Shown here in pieces: positions 26,954-36,176 of a stretch of 64,000 nt of DNA. Source of the DNA: Bryobacterales bacterium KBS 96 (GTDB lineage: Bacteria > Acidobacteriota > Terriglobia > Bryobacterales > Bryobacteraceae); assembly GCA_000381625.1 (NCBI GenBank), contig KB906767.1, forward strand, positions 3,491,304 to 3,555,303. Reading direction: 5' to 3'. The notes beneath the pieces are model-generated. The model saw only the letters and a list, made by a program, of their open reading frames with translations, did no database searches and was not told where the DNA came from. Both the position numbers and the translations under genes were made by a program. Positions within the stretch are counted from its first letter, which is position 1. Each line of letters opens with the position of its first letter.

Positions 26954-28300
26954 TCAGTCCGGCTTTGGGGCGGCGGCCCTCAATTGCTCCGGCGAGGAGT
27001 TTTGCGTTTTGGTGTCGTACAGCCTTAAGCTGCCGTCGTACCGGCCCGCGGCGAGCCGCGATCCATCCGGGCTGATGCTGAGAGCCTGCACCCAATCAGG
27101 CTGATGGTCAATCACCCGCAGAGGATTGAGCGTATCGGCATCGCGAAAACGAATAGAGCCGTCGGAAGAGCTGGTGACAATCGTCTTCCCGTCGGGTGCC
27201 CAGACCAGAGCGAGGATGCTGCCTTCATCGGCGATCAACGATTGAATGAGACTGGAGTCACTGTCGCCCAAGCGCCAGACGTAAATTGTCTTGTCGTAGC
27301 CGGCCGCGGCAATCCGGTCGCCCGAGGGCGAGTACTCGAGACTTGTCAAACCGTCCGAGGCGTCGCCCAGCGTGTACAAGCGCTTGCCTGAGGCAACATC
27401 CCAAATCTTTACGGTCCTGTCCTGAGAGGCCGAGGCAAGGCGCTTCCCGTCGGGACTGAACGCGACGGCAAACACGGCGTCGATATGATCCTGAAGATTG
27501 CGAACTTCCTTCCCCGATGCCACATCCCAAAGCTTCACCATTTTGTCGTAACTGCCCGAAGCGATCAATTTCCCATCCGGGCTCCAGGCAACGGAGTAGA
27601 TACAATCCTTGTCGCCCTGCATAGTTTTAACAAGCTGGTGCGACCGAGTGTTCCAGATTTTGATTTCACCTCCGCGCTGGGGCAGGCCGCCGCCGGCGGC
27701 GAGCATCTTTCCATCCGGGCTGAAAGCGATGGACCGCACGTAATCCGCGTGCCCGGGAAGAGTGGCCAGCAGCTTGTTCGTTGCAGGGTCGATCAGCCGG
27801 ACTTCTCGATAGGCGCCCACCGCCAGAAGCTTTCCATCGGGAGAGAACTTCAATGACGCGATGGGCGACACCACTGGAACCTCGGGCTTGATGTCCGGTA
27901 TGGCTAATGGCGCTAGTGCCGGCGCGGCATCGCCGGCCGCTGGGCCTAAGCTGCCAGCGTCGATCCATGCCTTGATTGTTGCGATATCGGCGGCCGGCAA
28001 CGGATCGCTTCCGAACGGCATGCGGGGCTGAACCTTTCCCTCCAGCATCCTTACCAAACGGCTCTCTCCGGACTTGCCCGGAATGATGACCGGCCCATGC
28101 GCGCCGCCTTTCATCAGCAGATCGAATTTCTCCATCACGAGCCCGCCCATCTTGGCCGCGCTGGAGTGACATGCGAGGCAGTTCTTTTGCAGGATCGGAG
28201 CAACATCCGCGCTAAAACTGGGCGTCGAGGCGGCGTGAACCTGGAGGTTCAGGAGAACCGCGCAGATCGCCACGAGCAAGGCATGCTTGTTGGAATGCAT
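26954..28300 (-). CDS. Cytochrome c (planctomycete type) plus WD40 propeller protein
   Basis: A 448-residue exported protein. After a signal peptide (about 1-24) comes a single-heme planctomycete-type cytochrome domain with CLACH and a distal methionine region (PRMPFGSDPLP). It is followed by seven WD40 repeats making a propeller, each with an F/WSPDGK turn and, in several, IKIWD/VKLWD ends. The heme attaches in the periplasm. It follows DUF1549/1553 by 15 bases and precedes the PPC gene, so it belongs to one transcript. It probably passes electrons or scaffolds partners; no substrate is known. Confidence 0.88.
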   Translation of the reverse strand: MHSNKHALLVAICAVLLNLQVHAASTPSFSADVAPILQKNCLACHSSAAKMGGLVMEKFDLLMKGGAHGPVIIPGKSGESRLVRMLEGKVQPRMPFGSDPLPAADIATIKAWIDAGSLGPAAGDAAPALAPLAIPDIKPEVPVVSPIASLKFSPDGKLLAVGAYREVRLIDPATNKLLATLPGHADYVRSIAFSPDGKMLAAGGGLPQRGGEIKIWNTRSHQLVKTMQGDKDCIYSVAWSPDGKLIASGSYDKMVKLWDVASGKEVRNLQDHIDAVFAVAFSPDGKRLASASQDRTVKIWDVASGKRLYTLGDASDGLTSLEYSPSGDRIAAAGYDKTIYVWRLGDSDSSLIQSLIADEGSILALVWAPDGKTIVTSSSDGSIRFRDADTLNPLRVIDHQPDWVQALSISPDGSRLAAGRYDGSLRLYDTKTQNSSPEQLRAAAPKPD

Positions 28301-28315
28301 GAATTCAATATCCGC

Positions 28316-31006
28316 TCAATGATTGAACATGAACGCTTCACTAGTGAGCATGGCCCACATCATGTCGTTCAGGGCGTCGCGGCGCGGGCTATCCACGCCC
28401 GACGTCTTTTGTTGTTCGGCTGAATGAAGAGCCTTCACTAGCGCGGCACGCTCACTCTGATTCGGGTAGCGGCTGAAAGAGGCGAGGTAAAGATCGTTCA
28501 CGATTTGTTCGTCGGGAAGGCCTCGCTTTATCAGCACGCCGATCGAGTTATTGGACGCGCGCAATTTGTTGTTGAGCGTGTCTCCGTTGATAATATGGAG
28601 CGCCTGGGTGATGGTGGGTACGGAGGTGCGCTCGCTTTCCCGTGTCTGCTGCCGCGCGGGCCGCCCGAAGGCGTCCAGGAAATACGATTTTACCGCCGTA
28701 TCCGGTAATTGCAGCGCGCGCGTGCCCGCAGGATACCCAGCGAATTTTTCCGGTTCCTTCGTTACCTCCGAATAGGCATCGAGCAGCACCTCCGCCGGTA
28801 GGCGCTTAATGAGATAGTGCGAGCCGTATTTGTCATCGCCGGCATTTTCCTTGAGGGGCTGGGAGGAGGCCTGATAGGTGGCCGATTGCATAATTGTTCG
28901 AATCATGTAATCGATATCGAAATTGTGAGCGGTAAAGTCCTTGACCAGCTCATCGGGTAGTTCGTCGTTGGTGGCGGGATTGGTGGCCCGAAGATCGTCG
29001 ACCGGCTCGATTAGTCCGCGTCCCATGAAATTCCGCCATAACCGGTTTACGATATTGCGAGCGAAAAATGGATTGTCGGCCGAGGCGAGCCATTTGGCAA
29101 AGTAAATTCGCGTATCGCCCGGTATCGCTTCCGGAAGAGCTTTAGCGTCCAGCGGCTTCGGCGGCAGCACGGTCATGTAACGGTCGTCGGTAAACTCGCC
29201 TGTCGGGGCTGAGTAAACGGTGACGTTATTGAAAAGCGGCCCTATCCCGGGACGGGATCCACTCGGCGAAAAAGTCTTCAACCGCACGCGAGCGAACAGA
29301 TTGGCCATGCCGTAGTAGTCCTTCTGAGTCCACTTGGCCAGCGGATGATTGTGGCAATGCGCGCACGTGATCGTAATGCCGAGAAACGCCTGGGCCATGT
29401 TCTCGGAAGTGTCCAGGGGATCGCGATGGATTACCCAGTAGTTAGCCGCCCCATTCCGAACCGTATTGCCCGTCGCGGTAACAATTTGATATACAAGCTG
29501 ATTCCACGGCTTGTCGCGCGCAACGCTATCGCGAATCCAGTTGTAGTAGCTCCACATCTCCTCGTTTGAGAGGCGGTTACTTGAAACCAAGAGCAGATCG
29601 GACCACTTGTAGGCCCAGTAATCCACAAATTCGGGCCGCTTCATCAGAGCATCAATCATCCGGTTCCGCTTGTCCGGAGATGAGTCTTTTACAAATGCCT
29701 CTACTTCAGCGGGCTTGGGCAGAATTCCGGCGCCATCCAGATAAGCTCTGCGAATAAATTCCGAATCGCTTGCCGGGGGCGAAGGTGGAATATGCAGGGC
29801 TTCCAGGTGCTTCAAGATGGCGTTGTCAATGTAGTTGTGCCGCGGCGCATTCTTGAACACGGCCTCCTGGAGGTGATAAGGATAGGGTATCCGCAGCCGC
29901 GAAAACGTAACGTGACTCTGATACCACACCGTAACCGGGGCTTCGCCGTAGCTGTGCATGGTAACGTGGCCGTTATTATCAACAGTGGCTACGCCTTCGT
30001 CGCCGCTATCATATTTAGCCCAGCGCGTCACGTCCTCGGCATGTCCGTCGGAAAATAACGCAGTTACAATTAACTGCTGCTCGCCGCCGGGACGCAGCGA
30101 AGCCTCGCGCGGCTGCACTTGCAACGCCGTTACACGCGCATCCGATTCCCGTGGGGCAGGCATCCCTTGGGCGATCCAGCCCGAAATGATCTTGTACTCC
30201 GGAGAGCCAGTCGGGAAACGTCTTCCGCCGCCGTGCGGAATCGTTAACGTGGGTTTCAGGAGGATCAAACTCTTCGCTGGTTCCATCCGCTCAGTCCGGC
30301 GCGCCAGCGCCTGGTGAGTAAGGGTGTAGTAATCGGTTTCCGGATCGTAGCCCCGCAACGTCAACTTGAATCCGTTTTTACCCGCGGCCGCGCCGTGACA
30401 CGGCCCGGAGTTGCATCCCATTTTGGTCATCACGGGCAGGACGTCGTTGCGAAAGCTCCAGGGCAAAATCGCGGAGAAACCCCTCACAGCAAGAGGCGCG
30501 CTCGCCCGGTGACCCTGTACTACCGCCGAAACTATGGTGCGCCCGTCGGTCCCCGGCTGCACAAAGCTGCTATTGTCGATTGATGCAATTTTCGGGTTGG
30601 AACTGACGATCTGCGCTTCCGCGGTCAGGTCCTCCTGGTGTCCGTCGGTAAAAGTCCCCTCCACGACCAGCCGTTGGCTGTAACGCGGGCCAACGAGTTC
30701 AATGGCAGCCGGCAGAATTTCTACTTTTGTAAGTGCCGACTTCGGGTAGGATACGGGTTCCGCCAGTGGATCCGGAGGTTTGGCCGGCTTGCTTGTCTTC
30801 GATACAGCTTTTTCATGGTATGTCGCATCGCTCGATTGAAAAGCCTGAGCTGCGAACGGCGCAGCGGCGAGCGCCAGGAAGGCAGCAAGACTTAGTACGG
30901 CTGTTCGTAAGTACGAGCAGGTGTTGTAACAGGGCCACTTCCTTGCGGTCGTGGATCGGAACCGAGCCGCGCGCGCAGCAATATTTAGCGAATTAAAACG
31001 TTTCAT
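28316..31006 (-). CDS. DUF1549/DUF1553 (PSD1-type) exported protein with Ig-like domains
   Basis: An 896-residue protein from the ATG at 31006, chosen because it overlaps the end of the repaired DUF1501 frame as ATGA and gives a signal peptide (LSLAAFLALAAAPFAAQA); the frame is open a further 76 codons upstream. It has a BIG2-like domain at about 85-170, then a cytochrome-like region with MGCNSGPCH. A second BIG2-like domain, the DUF1549 domain with CAHCHNHPLAKW (heme-type CxxCH) and the DUF1553 domain (FFARNIVNRLWRNFMGRG) follow. The family is abundant in Planctomycetes and Acidobacteria and has no settled function. Confidence 0.85.
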   Translation of the reverse strand: MKRFNSLNIAARAARFRSTTARKWPCYNTCSYLRTAVLSLAAFLALAAAPFAAQAFQSSDATYHEKAVSKTSKPAKPPDPLAEPVSYPKSALTKVEILPAAIELVGPRYSQRLVVEGTFTDGHQEDLTAEAQIVSSNPKIASIDNSSFVQPGTDGRTIVSAVVQGHRASAPLAVRGFSAILPWSFRNDVLPVMTKMGCNSGPCHGAAAGKNGFKLTLRGYDPETDYYTLTHQALARRTERMEPAKSLILLKPTLTIPHGGGRRFPTGSPEYKIISGWIAQGMPAPRESDARVTALQVQPREASLRPGGEQQLIVTALFSDGHAEDVTRWAKYDSGDEGVATVDNNGHVTMHSYGEAPVTVWYQSHVTFSRLRIPYPYHLQEAVFKNAPRHNYIDNAILKHLEALHIPPSPPASDSEFIRRAYLDGAGILPKPAEVEAFVKDSSPDKRNRMIDALMKRPEFVDYWAYKWSDLLLVSSNRLSNEEMWSYYNWIRDSVARDKPWNQLVYQIVTATGNTVRNGAANYWVIHRDPLDTSENMAQAFLGITITCAHCHNHPLAKWTQKDYYGMANLFARVRLKTFSPSGSRPGIGPLFNNVTVYSAPTGEFTDDRYMTVLPPKPLDAKALPEAIPGDTRIYFAKWLASADNPFFARNIVNRLWRNFMGRGLIEPVDDLRATNPATNDELPDELVKDFTAHNFDIDYMIRTIMQSATYQASSQPLKENAGDDKYGSHYLIKRLPAEVLLDAYSEVTKEPEKFAGYPAGTRALQLPDTAVKSYFLDAFGRPARQQTRESERTSVPTITQALHIINGDTLNNKLRASNNSIGVLIKRGLPDEQIVNDLYLASFSRYPNQSERAALVKALHSAEQQKTSGVDSPRRDALNDMMWAMLTSEAFMFNH

Positions 31007-32381
31007 ACCAAGAGCTCGTCTATCGGCTCCAAGCCGTGATCCACCAGACGCACTACACGGCCTTGTGGAGTCTTCAATTCTATGTCGATCGGTATCCCGA
31101 GACATTTGTAAACTGTCGCCGCCACGTGACCCGGCATAACCGGCCGGTCCTTGGGCGCGCTGGCTATGGAGTCGGATGAGCCTACAATCTGGCCGCCCTT
31201 CACTCCGCCACCCGCCATGACGACCGTCCAGCACTGCGGCCAGTGATCCCGCCCGCCGCCGGGTTCACTCGCGGCGTGCGTCCGAACTCGCCTGTCGCTA
31301 GCACTAGAGTGCTGTCGAGCAAGCCAATGTGGCTCAGATCCTCAAGCAGCGAGGTGTACGCGTTGTCAAACATCGGGCCCACCAATTCGCTGTAGCAGCT
31401 AATCGGGCTGAAAGGAGCCGACCCGTGGATGTCCCACGTGATGTCGTTAAAAACCGTTTCAAACATATTTACGGTCACGAAGCGCACGCCTCGCTCCACC
31501 AGCCTCCGCGCCAACAAGCATCCCTGGCCAAAACGATTGAGGCCGTAACGCTTACGCATCTCCTCGGTTTCCTGATTGAGATCGAAGGCTTCGCGCGCTT
31601 TAGCGGAAGTCATTAATGTGTATGCCTGGTCAAACGTCGAATCCATCAGCTTGGCATCCTGATTGGACTCCTCAAAATATTTCACCGACTGATCGATCAC
31701 CTGCCGCCAGTCTCGCCGGCGATCGACGCGCACCGCTGAGATGTAATCGGGCGGCAGCATATCCGGCACTTTGAAGTTCGCCTCGGCGGGATCGGCATTT
31801 AATACAAACGGGTCATAGGCCTTGCCCAGAAACCCGGCCGTATCGCCGTGCGGCAGGTTTCCGCCGAGTTGCCCGATCATATACGGGATCAGCACGTTGG
31901 GCGGCATATCGCCGCGCGGGCCTTTTTCAAACCTCAATACCGAACCGTAATTCGGCGACTCCAGGCCGCCTTGGAACAACCTGCCGGTTTGCATCATCTG
32001 ACAGCCCGTGTCATGCACCGCGGCCGCCGTGTGGTAAACGGAGCGCAGCAGGGCAAACTTATCCGCGTGCTTTGCCATCCGCGGGAAGATCTCGGATATC
32101 TCCATTCCCGGAACGTTGGTCTTGATCGGCTTATAGGGACCGCGAATGGAAGCCGGCGCGTCAGGCTTCATGTCCCACGTGTCGAGCTGGCTCGGGCCGC
32201 CCACCAGCATCAACTGGATGCAATTTACGTCCTTCTTAGGATCGACAGCCCCGGCGGCCTTGAAGGTGAGGAACTCCGGCAACGTAAGGCCCAAAAAACC
32301 GAGTGACCCCGCGTGCAGAAAATCACGGCGCGTTACACCGTCGCAGAAATGGACTTTTTTGTCAGCGTCAAGCCTAAACAC
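31003..32381 (-). pseudogene. DUF1501 protein with a frameshift near its 3' end
   Basis: DUF1501 proteins are exported, sulfatase-like proteins of the alkaline-phosphatase superfamily. Here a 393-residue frame (32381-31200) has a twin-arginine signal (TRRDFLHAGSLGFLGL), MLVGGPSQLDTWD and ATGEFGRTPRVNPAAGG, then departs from the family and stops. The family's tail, MAGGGVKGGQIVGSSD to LVDHGLEPIDELL, is present in another frame at 31218-31003. One extra base in the G/C-rich run at about 31248-31262 would join the two into a full-length protein ending in an ATGA overlap with the next gene. Either a young mutation or a sequence error; the latter is likely because both parts are otherwise intact. 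Confidence 0.85.
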
Positions 32382-32606
32382 CGTGTTGCCTCCACACTAG
32401 AAAGCTTGGGGCTCATGAATGGCAGCCTGCACGGCCTACTCACTCGCACTCTTCTCAACGTGTAATCCAGGCGTCGCAGTGTTTGCGAGTGCAGGGGGGA
32501 AAGTTAGACCAATACCATATACATGTTGGCGTCCCTTTACAGCGGTATGAGCATATCACAAGGAACACACGTGCGAATCTAGCCGATGGCAGGTAACTAA
32601 GGGATG

Positions 32607-32930
32607 TTAACCACCGTGTTCCCGCAGTATCGTAACCATGCCGGCGTGTCCCATTTTTTCCGCCCAGGCGCCGGGCCGCGCCCATGGTTTGGTGATCTGC
32701 TTCGATCGCATCCGCGCCCCTCTCAAGCATTGCCTTTGCGACTACTGTACGTCCACAGCGGCACGCCCATCCGAGCGGCGTGTTCTCTTTTCGTTGCGCC
32801 CGGTGTCCGCTCATTCGGGCAGAAAAGAGTTCATCGAAACCAAGGTCCAGAGAACGGTCATTTCAGAGGGACGCAGTCCTTTCCGCGGACACGGCGGCGC
32901 TGTGAAACGCGCCAGAGAAATCATAGCAAT
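32607..32930 (-). pseudogene. Decayed ankyrin-repeat gene
   Basis: Reading leftwards, fragments in different frames resemble ankyrin repeats. One is FHSAAVSAERTASL near 32890. Another is ENTPLGWACRCGRTVVAKAM then LERGADAIEAD at about 32700-32790. The last is AEKMGHAGMVTILREHGG, ending in a TAA at 32607-32609. At least two frame breaks separate them. No intact frame covers the region, so it is a relic. The rest of 32382-32606 shows nothing beyond the probable promoter zone of the DUF1501 operon. Confidence 0.45.
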
Positions 32931-32968
32931 CGGGAGTGGACTCCAGGATCGGAAGGTTCTATAAGAAT

Positions 32969-34126
32969 TTAGGATCGATGTACGTGGAAACCCTCATGGT
33001 GCGGGTTCATTGCAAATGCGCGCCGCGAAAGCTCCTGGCTCTCTTGCGAATGTCCAGCGGCTGCCTTAATGGCCGCAGCTTTAGCGAACAGATGCCCATC
33101 CCGTACACCCGAACCGAGCGCGCAGTCCATCATTGCGTCGGCTTCCGCGATTTGGCCATTACGGTAAAGCGCCCACGCAAGGGCGCCTTCGGTGCCGAAG
33201 TTCCGGCGCAGTTCGAAATCCCTGCACGCCCAAGCTACCGCCTCGGACCCATCCTCGCGAACGTCCGAAAAGAAATCGACCAAGTGATGGTAATAATGCA
33301 CGCCGCCATTCTCCGATGCTTCGAGAAACCCGGCAAGCGCCTTATCGAACCACTTTTCGGCCTCGTCTTTTTCGCCCATCGCGGCGTAAAGCTCGCCAAA
33401 AGCCTGCTGCAGTTCCGGCCGGGCAATCGTCGCCAGCACGCGTTCGTAGGTCGCCACGGCTTCGTCGTACTTTCCCTGCGAGCCATACAATTCGGCAAGG
33501 TGTTCGTCAATTAGCCAGTAACCGGAATACGCATCGCTTGCGCGACGGTAATGGGCTGCCGCTTCTTCATAACGGCCCCGCCGTAGATCAAGTAAACCTT
33601 TCTGTAACTGGACCCACGCGTATCCCCGCATCTCTTTCGCGGTGATCTCTTCTTCAGCCTCCGTGTAGATGCGTTCGGCATCCTCGACCTCGCCGAATTT
33701 CCACTCCCAGTAGGCGAGCCGGGCCAGATTGTCCCAGGTGCGATCTTCCGCAACCAGCGCTTCGCACATCTGCTTCGCCCGCATGTAGCGGCCTTCCTGC
33801 AGGTGGATGTCGGCCCATATCACTCGGCCAGAAAAGCTCTCCGCAAGGCCGGGAGCCATCTCCAGGGCGCGCTTGGCGCCGGCCAAACGATGGAATTTCA
33901 TATCCAGATTTGCTTTCACGAGGCAAAGATCCGGCCACGGGCCGATCTGGTTGAAAGCTTCCGCAATCGCCGCTTCGGCCGCGGCGAATTCGTCGAGCCT
34001 TCCAGTCAGAGCCGCACGCTGGTAAAGCCCGTAGGCGCGCCGGGTGGCTTGGTGGCTATCCGATGGGGCGCCAATTTCGGCGATGTTACGTTCGATCTTC
34101 CGCAGATCGTTCTGGTAATCGGTCAC
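32969..34126 (-). CDS. TPR-repeat protein
   Basis: A 385-residue protein with GTG start and no signal peptide, built of about seven or eight tetratricopeptide-like helical hairpins (for example RRGRYEEAAAHYRRASDAYS, GSQGKYDEAVATYERVL and AAMGEKDEAEKWFDKAL). TPRs bind other proteins. It starts 17 bases after the DUF4331 gene and is therefore cotranscribed with it. No enzyme domain is present. Confidence 0.85.
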   Translation of the reverse strand: MTDYQNDLRKIERNIAEIGAPSDSHQATRRAYGLYQRAALTGRLDEFAAAEAAIAEAFNQIGPWPDLCLVKANLDMKFHRLAGAKRALEMAPGLAESFSGRVIWADIHLQEGRYMRAKQMCEALVAEDRTWDNLARLAYWEWKFGEVEDAERIYTEAEEEITAKEMRGYAWVQLQKGLLDLRRGRYEEAAAHYRRASDAYSGYWLIDEHLAELYGSQGKYDEAVATYERVLATIARPELQQAFGELYAAMGEKDEAEKWFDKALAGFLEASENGGVHYYHHLVDFFSDVREDGSEAVAWACRDFELRRNFGTEGALAWALYRNGQIAEADAMMDCALGSGVRDGHLFAKAAAIKAAAGHSQESQELSRRAFAMNPHHEGFHVHRS

Positions 34127-34143
34127 GTTGGCTCTATCGCTAC

Positions 34144-35709
34144 CTACCAGGGTTCCGCAAGGTAAGGGAAATGATCCAGAAACTCTTTATCGTTCTTCAG
34201 CGGGTTGGGTGGAGTTTTCGGAACAATCGGCGCGTTTTTCCAAAGCTCCGGGTCGCCCAGGGTTTCGACATGGTATTTCCGGCCGTTCAGTTCCGCTCCC
34301 ATGTCCAGGAATAGAGAAAGGAATCGGGTGGCCACCTGATCCTCGGGACGGCGTCCAAAAGGCCAGCTTCCTGTGGTGTCCATGTCGGTCGCACAGACGT
34401 TCGGGACAAAGATTTCAAAAGGCCGGCGCAGCGGGATATTCATCCCTTTGGGATTCCACGAATCGTCAGGCATGTTTAGCTTCTGGAACAGCGTTTTGCG
34501 GACCCTCGGAAAAGCGGCAATCGGATTCGAATAGGTTTTGTGAACCGAAACAGGCGAATTATCGTGATCGAATGAGGTCTGCAGGCCGAGCGCCGTGATC
34601 GACGGACCAAAGCCCCATCCTAGATGAGCCAGACGGTTGATGAAGTGCGGGGCGAGCCAGAAATTGTTAGCTCCTAATTGCCGGTTATTTTCTCGCTCGC
34701 TCAGTGCTGCGTCGGCAAACGGCAGTCCGTCCGTATCCACCAGCTTGTATCTATTCAGTTGCTCGTCCGATTGGGAGCCATCGAGCAGCGCCCAAGGGTG
34801 CTGATGCCAGAACAGCTCGTCGGGAATAGTTTCGACTTTGTGCGCTGCTTTCAGCACCCAGCTTTCGCCCCAACTGTTCACAATCCTGTTTTGCCCGCTG
34901 TCCCGCGTGATAAATGCGAGAGGGATTTCAAAAATAATTGCATTGCAATTTTTGCCGGCACGCGCGTCTTCGCCATCGTAAACGAAACGATAATTCCCGT
35001 TTTCGTCTTTTTTGAATCTGTCGCCGGTCCAGGTCCACGGACCAGGAGGCAGATCTTTCTTCATCGTTTTACCCCACTGCGGAGTGGCGGGGTCGAAATT
35101 GAAAAGGGAATTGCCTTCGAGTTCGATGAGAGTTTTCGGGATAGGGAGTTCACGTGCTTCCATCATCGATTGGGGAACGTGATAGAACTGCGGAGCGTAA
35201 TTAATGGAGCGAAAGAAGCCAGGCAGGTCGTTGAAGAACGCTTCCTCGCGGCCTCCGATATAAACCTTAATGGCATGGCCATCCGGCGTCATGACGGTTT
35301 CCACCTTGTTCGTGCCCACCGTTTTCGAGAAGTCGCCGCCCGGAAAGCGCAGAAATGCCAATTGCGCCCGACCATGGTCATCGACGGTTACCCGGATTTC
35401 CGACGCCTTGTAGATGCTCAGGTATTTGTCCTTCACGGAGCCAAAGTACTTCAGAAGCGTATCGAGCGTCTGTTCTTCCGCTTCCGACCACGAGGAGCGG
35501 GGCGCGGCCACCATCTGGACTCGGTACAGCATGTCTGTATCTAAGACTCCGGTTTCGGGAACAGCCGCCATAGTGAGGGCAATAACCGCTTTTTCGCCAT
35601 CGGCGATATCGGCGGAAGGAAACCCGAATAAATCGTAGAGATCCGCTGCGCTCACGTCCACATCGGAAAAAATCGAATTTACCGCATTGGGATCGTTGTG
35701 ATCTGCCAC
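34144..35709 (-). CDS. DUF4331-family protein
   Basis: A 521-residue protein beginning MADHNDPNAVNSIFSDVDVS and continuing AADLYDLFGFPS, the hallmark opening of DUF4331 proteins (an Asp-His-x-Asp followed by A-D-x-Y-D-L-F). Later family-like segments are KAVIALTMAAVPE and KNCNAIIFEIPLAFI. No signal peptide is visible, although many relatives are exported. The family has no established activity. It is the first gene of a two-gene operon with the TPR protein. Confidence 0.75.
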   Translation of the reverse strand: MADHNDPNAVNSIFSDVDVSAADLYDLFGFPSADIADGEKAVIALTMAAVPETGVLDTDMLYRVQMVAAPRSSWSEAEEQTLDTLLKYFGSVKDKYLSIYKASEIRVTVDDHGRAQLAFLRFPGGDFSKTVGTNKVETVMTPDGHAIKVYIGGREEAFFNDLPGFFRSINYAPQFYHVPQSMMEARELPIPKTLIELEGNSLFNFDPATPQWGKTMKKDLPPGPWTWTGDRFKKDENGNYRFVYDGEDARAGKNCNAIIFEIPLAFITRDSGQNRIVNSWGESWVLKAAHKVETIPDELFWHQHPWALLDGSQSDEQLNRYKLVDTDGLPFADAALSERENNRQLGANNFWLAPHFINRLAHLGWGFGPSITALGLQTSFDHDNSPVSVHKTYSNPIAAFPRVRKTLFQKLNMPDDSWNPKGMNIPLRRPFEIFVPNVCATDMDTTGSWPFGRRPEDQVATRFLSLFLDMGAELNGRKYHVETLGDPELWKNAPIVPKTPPNPLKNDKEFLDHFPYLAEPW

Positions 35710-35869
35710 TAAATTCTCCTCGATTAAATCAGCGTAGTCGATTTTTTAACAAACGGATATGCTCCGTCAATCTATTTATTGGCAGAATGTTGTCGCAATC
35801 GGCCTACCGGATATATCCTGCCGATGGCTCACCCGCTTGAGTGTGCTTGTTGATTCCGCTCGTAATGAA

Positions 35870-36007
35870 TTACTCGACCGCAGTTTCGTACGTCCGAGGG
35901 AGATACGAACCTGCGAGATCTGACGCGGCGCCGTTTTCGGCCCAAGCGATGCCGGGACCTTGGCCAATCGCATCCAGAAGCGCGGCACGATACCAGAATG
36001 CGCTCAA
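35870..36007 (-). pseudogene. Possible gene scrap
   Basis: A minus-strand frame ending at a TAA (35870-35872) reads SAFWYRAALLDAIGQGPGIA then WAENGAASDLAGSYLPRTYE, with a protein-like composition but no usable start upstream. I do not recognise the family. The rest of the gap 35710-36176 shows no gene; TTTATATAAGAG at about 36023-36034 is AT-rich and may hold a promoter. Confidence 0.2.
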
Positions 36008-36176
36008 GATAGCTGTGCACCTCTTTATATAAGAGAAATGCAGACCAAACCCGGCTTGGCTGCAACAATGGTATACTTCGCATCGGCTTGCCGTCGGTCG
36101 CCGGCGGCAGCGAGGTTGCGTGCTTTTGTTTTACGTGAACGCGCCCTCGGACTCGTTGAAGTCAGGGTGATAATTT

